From Plenodomus lindquistii (lineage: Eukaryota > Ascomycota > Dothideomycetes > Pleosporales > Leptosphaeriaceae): DNA of 64,000 nt. The stretch's first letter is position 1, and each line of letters begins with the position of its first letter. Location of the stretch: positions 1,240,001 to 1,304,000 of the forward strand of contig JANUWI010000002.1 in the NCBI GenBank assembly GCA_025504975.1, written 5' to 3'. Both the position numbers and the translations under genes were made by a program. Shown piece after piece: positions 55,408-64,000 of this stretch. Under the pieces are notes generated by a model that was not told the origin of the DNA, did no database searches, and saw only the letters and a list, made by a program, of their open reading frames with translations.

Positions 55408-56930
55408 TTTGATAGATTTGGGTGGGTTACTTGGAACGGTGAGGTTAAAAGTAGGGGTGGTGGTTGAGGAGCTGGCGTGAGGGTATATTAAGGATAGTAT
55501 TAGTTTGTAAAGTGAGTGGACGACCGACGGGTCAAAGGACTTGAAGCTCGAAAGATTGGCTGTGAAGTGAAGAAACAATTGAGCTGCGAGCAGTTGTACT
55601 CTTATGTACCAGAGGGAGATTGCCAGCGGTAGCGCGGACCCGGAACAAGTGGCCACTGAAAGGGGGCACACAAAGCGGGCGACAGGGGATGCAAGCACTT
55701 CGGCGCTGCGAGTGGCCTGGCGGGTGTCTGGACTAATGCAGGAACCAAGTGGTCCTACCGCTGCGGCCACCACTCATGGGTGTTGTGTACCTTTGGCTAG
55801 AGCGAGATGGGCAGGTTAGTCGTGTTTAGCTACGCTGGCCGCTCGTGTTGCAATAATCACCAGCCGTTGTTGCTGAGTCGAGGCTCTGTTATGGCAGCAC
55901 ACAATTGCCCGTCAGCCTCAGCCCGGCGCCTAGTGCTTGCTCTTGCGCGCCCATAGGTGTGCAGATAGGTCACCTTGATTTGGTCCCGATATTGAACACA
56001 AACGTCGATGGCGCCAGGCTGCGGATCCAGAAGCGCTTGCGTCGTGTCCCCTGGCGGATCATAATGGGGAACCTTCAGGGGGCGTTCGTTATCAAGCCAG
56101 CCGTTGAGAACAGCCTCTCCACCAGCACGGGGCGGCATGGGGTTGCAATCAAGGTGCACCTGGAGATCATCATCCCGATTCAGAGAGGACGGCCAAGGGT
56201 GTCAGCGCTGAGCCTGCAGAGTCTGCAGGGTGGGTCAGCGGTGGTTTTGCTGCCATTTCCCCTGCATTCACCTGCCATGTGAGCTCGAAATCAAACACGT
56301 CTTTGACACGACTCCTCGGTCACAAAGCATCTTTTTGCATCGCCGTCCCCACGCCATCGACGTCGAGATGGGGCTTTGAATTGCTCGTGCCGCTGGCGCC
56401 GATGCACGTCCACGAGCGTCTTTGTGCGTGGCGCCGGCCCACCAAATCGATAACTCGACGCCAAGGCCGCTTCTGCCGAGGTGGAGATTGAGCATCGCAC
56501 CCCAAATACGGGCGACCCATTCCCCTTTCATCGTTCCCACGATGCTTGTCGATGTCGAGCTTAATTTCGGCATGAGCATGAGTGTCTTGATTGCGTGCGC
56601 GCGTTTCCACATTGCGCGTTCTTGAATGTTGTCACAACGGCAGGACGGTTCTGCCTCCCAGCTCAGCTCCAACACTGCCGCCACAACAACAACAACAACA
56701 ACAACAACGCAATCTGGCATCATGCCACGGCGTCAGCAACCTCCATGCACGAGAGACTCGATAAGCACACTCACCGCTTCGTTGCCACATAGGCTAATCA
56801 CACGTGCCGTCCTCCTGCATTCTTCCACATTTGCCACTGGGGGTTTCGGCGACACTTTTTTTATATTCCATCCAATTGAGCTGCATGCTCATCATAGGGT
56901 GATCCTATTGGGGTGTGTCTAAACTGGCGG
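55408..56930. other. Flank between last gene and AT-rich block
   Basis: Promoter of the GPI-anchored gene, then 1.2 kb of ordinary-composition DNA with only overlapping chance frames, including a short CAA microsatellite. The composition changes sharply after about 56930. Confidence 0.5.
56683..56708. repeat. CAA trinucleotide microsatellite
   Basis: About eight tandem CAA units. Confidence 0.9.
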
Positions 56931-58508
56931 GAAGCTAGTAGTGTATTGTAAAATACGCAGCTGTACTACTTAGATGTTACGCGTTCTAGGCAGGGCTTTA
57001 TTTCCTATAGTAAACTAGCTTCTACGTAGAATTAAAATATTATATAAGTATTAATAGAGCTTACGCTAATATATTTTATTTTTAAAGCTTTAAATTTGCA
57101 GCTAATAAACTATATAATTTAATTATTTAGTATTATAATTATATATTATCTAGAATAAAATTATCTATTTTATTAAACTCTAATTTATACTTTTTATTAT
57201 TATTACTGCTATTAGCTCTATTATTATTACTATTACTAAATAGCTCTAGCTTTTTATTTAGTTTATATTATATCTAATTATATATATTTTAAAGCTACTA
57301 CGCTTTTACTACTACGCTTATAAATAGTATATAAAAAAAATTTTATATACTAGCTATTACTTTTAATAAATAAACTAAAAAATTAAATTTTAGATAGAAT
57401 ATTATTAAAGCTAGAGTTAATAAATACTATACGCGCTATTATTTATAAAAATAGACTAGTAGCTTTAGTAAAGCTAATAATTTAAATACTATTAAGCTTT
57501 TTATAGAGGTTAATTTCTAATTTACTTAATTTTTCTAGTAAATTAAACTATTTAATATATAGTTATTCTATTATTTTTTTTACTTTAAATATATTACTAA
57601 GCTTCTAGGTTTAGACTTTATTATTAGACTATATAACGCGTTTAATATACTACTTTTTAAACGCTTTATATACTTTAAAGCTAGTGTTTTTAAATTTAGT
57701 AATAAAGTATTTAAGCTTTTAATATATTAAACTACTATATAGTAGGTATTAGTACTATATATAGTAGTAAAGTAGATTATAGTAGTAAAAAAAGCTATAT
57801 ATATAAATAAATTTATTACTATAAAGTTTTATTTTAATAGTATTAGTAATAAAGTAGCGCGTAGCGCGTAATTTATATATAATAAATTTCTATATAAAAA
57901 ATAGAAATAAGCTAATACTAAAATACGCGCGTACTTTTAAAAGCTTTTTTTTATAAAAATTTAAAGTAATAAAAGTAGTTTATAAGTTTTACTACTTTAT
58001 ATAGTTATTAATAGCACGTGTAAAGCTTTAAAGTAAAAACTATATTTAAATTTTAATATTAGTATTACTCTATTTTTTAAATAAGTTATACTAAAATTTA
58101 ATAATATTTATAGTAGTTATCTATAAAAAAAAGTAGCTGTATTAATATATATATAGTAACTACTACTACTATATTAACTACTATTTATTAAAAATATATT
58201 TATAGATATTAAATTTATATAACATATAAAAAGTACTTTAAACTAAAAAAAATAATACTATAATTTTTATAGATATTACTATTAATAAGTATTATATTAT
58301 TATTAATACTATAAAAAAATAGTATTTTAGCTAGCTATAATACTATAGTATAGAAATACTATAATTTAGACTACGTATTATTTATTCTAGTAGTTAATAA
58401 TAGAATTTACTATAGTATTAAGTAGCTAGTTTTATTAATATAGTAACGCTTTCTTAACTACGCCTACTATATAGTAGTTTATTAAACTACTTTTTTTTTC
58501 TATAGCGT
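56931..58508. repeat. RIP-degraded AT-rich repeat DNA, class unassigned
   Basis: From about 56930 the sequence turns to more than four-fifths A/T by eye. CA and TG dinucleotides are almost absent, while TA is very frequent and CG and GC words such as CGCG and AGCT survive. This is the footprint of repeat-induced point mutation acting on CpA. All frames are full of stops. I could not assign a transposon class to this 5' part. Confidence 0.75.
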
Positions 58509-58513
58509 CTACT
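58509..58513. repeat. Left target-site duplication CTACT
   Basis: CTACT directly precedes the 5' LTR and recurs at 63615-63619 directly after the 3' LTR, as expected for a 5-bp integrase stagger. Confidence 0.8.
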
Positions 58514-58991
58514 TATTATAAACTAGAAAAGAAGGAAGTAATAACTATATAGAAATAAAGAAATAAATAACTAGATAGCTAGAGCTAGTATTTTATAACT
58601 AGTAAATAATACTACTCTACGTAGCGTATATTCTATAGACTTAGTAAAATAGCTATATAGAATAAATTACATACGTTCTATAGAATTCTATAATATTTTA
58701 TAGATTCTATGTATAAAATAATATAGAATAGTATAGAATAATATAGAATAATATAAGTATATAAAAATATTAAAATACCTATATAGTAAATTATATTTAA
58801 TTTATATAAATAAATAAATAATATATTTAGTTATTTTAAATATACTTATTACTTTTTTTAAAAGCGTACTTTTACTATTTTAGTAATAAACTACTATTAT
58901 CTATATATAACGCCTATTTTTAAAAAGTAACTTTTATATTCTTTTTAATACTAGCTACTTTATATTATAGCTATTTAAAAAGATTTTTATA
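58514..58991 (+). repeat. 5' LTR of the chromovirus
   Basis: 478 bp, aligned by eye along its whole length with 63138-63614. It begins TATTATAAA and ends TTTTTATA. The canonical TG...CA ends are thus TA...TA, as RIP would produce. Most differences from the other LTR are C/T or G/A. Confidence 0.88.
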
Positions 58992-61900
58992 CTTTAAATA
59001 CCTATAGAACAAGCGCGTATAAAGCTACTTTCTAAACTTTAATAATAATAGAGCACGTATCTAGATGTAAACTATTATTAATAGAATATATTATAATTAA
59101 ATATAGTATATATACTTTAATCTAGAATATAAAAAGTATAAAAATAAAAAACGCTTTTATAAATTTAAAAATAAGTTTTTTTTAGACTAGCGCTGTACTC
59201 TAGCTTTATAAAATATTCTATTTATATAGTAAAAGCTACAGGCTTAACTAAATTTAAAGTAGAGTTTAAAAAATATATTATAATAGCTATAATAGATTTA
59301 GAGTATAAAGTAAACTTTATATCTACGCGTATAGTGTATATAGCAGGTCTATATCTATTAAAAAAATAAATTTTTTACTTTATAAACGTAATTAATAGTA
59401 AAGCTATACCTAGTTAATCTAGAATTATATATAAAATAATAGAATTAGACTTAATTATTAGAAATTACTAGAAATGTATAGACTTTAACGTGTTTAGCCT
59501 TTTAATATATAATATTATTTTTAGTTTTTTTTAGTTTATAAAATATAATTCTAGAATTAATTAGAGATTAAAAATATTTTAATTGAAATGCTATAGATTA
59601 GATATAACTATAAGCTAGCCTACGTATTATTATTATATAATAGTAGATAAAAAATAAATTATAGTATATAATATAGAAAAGATTATTAGAGAATAATATC
59701 TAAATAAAAATAACTATAAATAATATAGGTCTAATTCTGTAGACACTAGTAAAATACTACTAAATTAATAAATAAAAGTAAAAAAAAACTGCGTAACTCT
59801 AGAGATTTTTAAAAAATATAAGAAATTTAAGCTATTTTTTTAGAAAAAGATAAGTGTAGCAGTATTGCCTAAATATAAGCTTTAGAATTATAAAATTATT
59901 TTATAAAAAAAAAGTAACTAACTTTTAGACTAATTTATAGACTATTAAAAAAAGAACTTAAAATGCTAAAAAAGTATATTAAAGTTAATCTAAAAAAAGG
60001 ATTTATTTAACTCTCTAAATTACTAGCAGGCTACTCTATTCTTTTTATACTAAAAAAAAATAGTAAACTATAGTTATATATTAACTATAGAAAGTTTAAT
60101 AATATTATAATTAAAAATTAATACCTATTACCTAATATATTAGAGTTAAAGGATTAATTAGCCTATATAAAGATTTTTATAGTATTAAATTTATAAAGCG
60201 CGTATAACTTTATCTATATAAAAATAGATAAAGAATAGAAAATAGCGTTTAGAATACGCTATAGCTACTATAAATATATAGTAATACTTTTTAGTTTTAC
60301 TAATACTCTAGTAATATATTAAACTTTTATTAATAATATTTTAAAAAAATACCTAGATATATTTATTATTATATATTTTAATAATATTTTTATATATTTA
60401 AATAATAAATAGAAACACGTCTAGTATATTAGATAAGTTCTAACTATATTTAAATAGTATAACTTATAACTAGAACCTAAAAAATATAAGTAGTATAAAA
60501 AAAAAGTAGAGTTTCTAGAATATATAGTTAGTATCTATAGAGTAAAAATAAGTAAAAATAAAATAAAAGTAGTTATAGACTAGCCTATATCTAAAACTAT
60601 AAAAAATATCTAGTTATTTTTTAGATTTATAAACTTTAATTAATAGTTTATTAAAATTTTTTTTAAAAAAGCAGCGCTTTTTACAAAGCTAACTAAAAAA
60701 AAATAAGCTTAAAAATAAAAATAAAATAAAAAAACTATATTTAATAATATAAAGTAGGTATACGTAAAACTACTAATATTAGTATTTTTTTAAAATAGTA
60801 AACTATTACGCTTTAAAATAGATATATTAGACTTTATAATAGGCGTAGTAGTATTATAAAAATAAAATAGTAAATAGTATTTAATTACGTACTACTCTAG
60901 AAAGTTTATAGTACCTAAAAAGAACTATAACGTATATAATAAAAAATTTATAGCTATTATTAATATATTAGGGTACTAGCGTATCTATATAGAGAGCTAC
61001 TTAGAATTTATAATATTTTTAAATTATAGAAACTTTATAAGCTTTACTATAATAAAGACTTTTAATAGATAATAAGTATAATAATTAGAAATACTAGACT
61101 AGTATAAATTTAAAATTATATATACTCTAGGTAAAAATAATAGTAGAGCTAACGCTTTTAGCTAAAAAATAGATATTATAGAATCTAAAAAAATTATTAA
61201 AAATATAATTTTTAAAGCTAATAAAAATAGATTATTAGAACCTACTAGAATATTTAGCGTAGTATTTACTATTATATTTAAACTTATAGAGGAGTTATAG
61301 AAAGTAGTTATTTAAAGCTACTATAAAAACTTTATATATAGTTACCTAGGCATTTAATATACTATAGAACTAATTTAGTAGAATTACTAGTTTAGAAATA
61401 TAAAAAATAAAGTTATAGACTTTATTAGTAAATATATAGACTATTAGAAAAATAAGTATAGTATATATATACTCTATAGAAAAATGTAAACACTAGAACT
61501 ACTTTTAATACTTTAGAAAAATATCTCTATAAACTTTATAATAGGTCTACTTCTATTAAAAAATCTAGTTACTAGATTTATGTATAATATAATTATAGTT
61601 ATACCTAATTAATTTATAAAAGTAGCTAAGTATATTCTATTTAGAAAAAACTTTATAGTAGTATAGCTAGTATATATCTTTATTAATAGAATTATTAGAT
61701 ATTATAGTATTCTAAAGTTAATTATTAGTAACTAAAATAAGCTATTTATATTAAACTTTTAGATATTACTTTTTACTACTATTAGAACGCAACGTAAACT
61801 ATCTATAGCTTTTTATCTAGAAATAGATAGATAGATAAAGTAAATAAATTATACTATAAAAGCCTATCTATAGATATATATTAATTAGTAATAAAATAAT

Positions 61901-63120
61901 TAGATTTTACTATTATCTATAGCTTAGATAGTATATAATAATAAAGTTTTAAAGTTTATAAAATAGACTCTATATTTTACTAACTATAGAAGATATTTAA
62001 ATCTTTTTACTAGAATATTACTCTATTAGAAGATAGAAGTAGCTATACTTATAGCTTAAAAACTAAAAAAAGTTTATAAAAAATTAAGTAAAGCTTTTCT
62101 AGATGCTTAACGTAGTAGTATTTTATATATTAATAAAAAATAAAAAATAGTACTTTAGCTAAAAAAGAGAGATAATATATATTTTTTTATAAAAAACCTT
62201 TATATAATATAATCTAATTATAGATTAGACTATATTAAAATTAGACTATTTTTAATTAAAAACTAGAAAGAATTAGTTATGTATATATTTAACTTTTTAC
62301 CTAATACTAAAGTATACTCTAGATTTTATATAAAAATATTAGAACTAGCTAACTTTTTAACTCTATTATAAATAACTTTCTATTATAAATAATAGAAAGA
62401 AAATAAGTTTAAAGTTAAAAAAATAATAATATATTAAAAAAAATAAAGTAATAAAAAATACCTAGTTAAATAGTTAGAGTATAATAATTCTAAAAATATA
62501 TAAAAACTAGAGATAAATTTTATAAACTACTAGTAATTTTTTATATAGTATTAGACGCATTACCTATTAATCTATTAAAATTAGAATTGCCTTCTAGAAA
62601 AAATAGTATAAAAAAACTCTAGTTAATAGATAGCATTTCTAGTATAAAGCTATTATTTAGAAAAAATACTTTATAATTTATTACTTTTCTAGCCTCTAGA
62701 GCTTTAATATTAGTTATAAATTTTTCTAATTTATTTACCTACTATTATTTATAACGCTTTAATAGTTTTTTTTATTTTTAAAAAAGATTTTTTTTTTAAT
62801 ATATAGTAAGTAAAGCTTTAACTACTATAGCTTTAGCTTTATTAGCCTCTATTTTTTACTATTTAAAATAAATAAGCTTTTTATCTAGTTTTAAAAAGTT
62901 TAGAAGTAGAACTTTTACTAGTATATATTTTTTTACGCTATTATAATAATAGTTACTGCACTTTTTTTTTAATAATAATATCTAGTACTCTAGATTTTTT
63001 TTATATAATATTAATACGTAACTATAGTAAAAAAACTAATATAATTAATTTAAACGCCTATAAAATAATAATAAGCAGTACTATAAAAAACTATTAAATT
63101 AGTTTATAAAGATATAAAGC

Positions 63121-63137
63121 TAGAAAAAAAAAGATAG
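63121..63137 (+). other. Polypurine tract before the 3' LTR
   Basis: A purine-rich run (AGAAAAAAAAAGA) directly upstream of the 3' LTR, in the position used to prime plus-strand synthesis. Confidence 0.65.
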
Positions 63138-63614
63138 TATTATAAATTAGAAAAGAAAAAGTAATAACTATATAGAAATAAAGGAATAAATAACTAGATA
63201 GCTAAAGCTAGTATTCTATAACTAGTAGATAATACTACTTTATATAGCGTATATTCTATAGGCTTAGTAGAATAGCTATATAAAATAAATTACGTGCGTT
63301 TTATAGAATTCTATAATATTCTATAAATTTTACGTATAGAATAATATAGAATAGTATAGAATAATATAGAATAATATAAGTATATAGAAATATTAAAATA
63401 CTTATATAGTAAATTATATTTAACTTATATAAATAAATAACTAATATATTTAGTTATTTTAAATATACTTATTATTTTTTTTAAAAGCGTACTTTTACTA
63501 TTTTAGTAATAAACTACTATTATCTATATATAACGCCTATTTTTAAAAACTAACTTTTATGTTTTTTTTAATACTAGCTACTTTATATTATAGCTACTTA
63601 AGAAGATTTTTATA
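63138..63614 (+). repeat. 3' LTR of the chromovirus
   Basis: 477 bp, the partner of the 5' LTR. One base shorter because of a GAAGGAAG versus GAAAAAG difference near its start. Confidence 0.88.
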
Positions 63615-63619
63615 CTACT
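63615..63619. repeat. Right target-site duplication CTACT
   Basis: Matches the five bases before the 5' LTR. Confidence 0.8.
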
Positions 63620-64000
63620 AGCCTAGTAACCTATTTTATATTAATTTTTCTACTTTTTTTAGCGTGTTACGTACTAAATTTTTATACTAGAATAATATTT
63701 AAGTATAGATTATATATTATAGTAGCTTTATAATCTCTATATTCTTTACTTTTTACTATAGTATATAGTTTATATAAATAGTATAAAAGTAGTAATTAGA
63801 CTATAGCTTACTAACTACTAGCCTAGAAAATACTTTTTTAATAGCTAACTACTCTACTACTAAATTATCTATTAATAAGTATTATAGCTGCTAGGCGCGT
63901 TAAATAAACTACTTTACTAGCTATTTTATTTTATATAGCCTAGCTATAAAAATGTTACTATTTTTTAAATTTAAAAATAAATAAACGCCTAGTACCTATA
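63620..64000. repeat. RIP-degraded AT-rich DNA to window end
   Basis: Same CA/TG-poor composition as the left flank, with stops in all frames. The block continues past the window. Confidence 0.7.

Larger units (their letters stand above)
58514..63614 (+). mobile_element. RIP-inactivated Ty3/Gypsy chromovirus with both LTRs
   Basis: A 5.1-kb element bounded by LTRs at 58514-58991 and 63138-63614 and flanked by the 5-bp duplication CTACT. Between them, in Ty3/Gypsy order and with many stops, lie: a possible retropepsin remnant (about 59395-59460), reverse transcriptase (about 60030-60450, with INYRKFNN and YFNN at 60374-60385), its connection domain (about 60505-60700), RNase H (about 60775-61060), integrase (about 61300-61850) and a C-terminal chromodomain (about 62395-62545, KYLVK, LEYNNSK, LEINFINY). 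The chromodomain places it among chromoviruses, which target heterochromatin. Stops at former Trp codons and Asn at catalytic Asp positions fit G-to-A RIP changes. It cannot encode functional proteins. About 590 nt between the chromodomain and the 3' LTR is not explained. Confidence 0.88.

Noticed and set aside
54892..55467. 191-codon plus-strand glycine-rich frame
   Set aside because: Shadow of the repeated GPI-anchored protein gene on the minus strand, open only because of its repeat codons.

Overview
This is filamentous ascomycete nuclear DNA, most likely from a plant-associated dothideomycete of the Pleosporales type. The evidence is short (46-242 nt) GT-AG introns with CTRAY branch points, fungal families (Zn2Cys6 regulator, GH53 galactanase, tannase/feruloyl esterase, GPI-anchored repeat protein, M14 carboxypeptidase), and an AT-rich terminal block of RIP (repeat-induced point mutation) type with CpA converted to TpA. 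The species cannot be fixed from the sequence. I saw no tRNA, rRNA or CRISPR.

Layout. 0.4-5 kb: an acyl-CoA synthetase and a tannase/feruloyl-esterase-family hydrolase. 5.9-10.8 kb: a broken C2H2 gene, an intact short C2H2 gene and a six-exon Zn2Cys6 regulator. 13.7-25.3 kb: a cysteine-motif/coiled-coil protein of unknown function, a DAL5-type MFS transporter, an SLC35F-like transporter, ribosomal protein uS3, a secreted GH53 endo-galactanase and the SDH assembly factor SDHAF2. 25.7-34.3 kb: three C2H2 genes and a C2H2 pseudogene, all on the minus strand, then a homeodomain plus zinc-finger protein. 35.5-43.8 kb: housekeeping genes UTP15, mitochondrial uL22m and a Prp24/SART3-like U6 snRNP factor. 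45.4-48.3 kb: two closely related tandem C2H2 genes. 50-55.4 kb: a secreted M14 carboxypeptidase and a GPI-anchored repeat protein. From about 56.93 kb to the end: gene-free AT-rich DNA containing a RIP-mutated Ty3/Gypsy chromovirus with both LTRs and a 5-bp target duplication.

The most notable content is a dispersed family of small two-finger proteins: six coding copies and two decayed copies within about 42 kb. All share a C-terminal module. Finger 1 is C-x4-C-x12/13-H-x4-H with FGR-type centres. Finger 2 is a stretched WC-x4-C-x18-20-H-x4-H containing a PF(P/H)R(K/R)DK..DH motif. The N-terminal parts are divergent and short of recognisable domains. I do not recognise it as a named family. 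Gene models were built by hand from splice signals and reading frame, and total CDS lengths were checked for divisibility by three; weak exon joins are marked.
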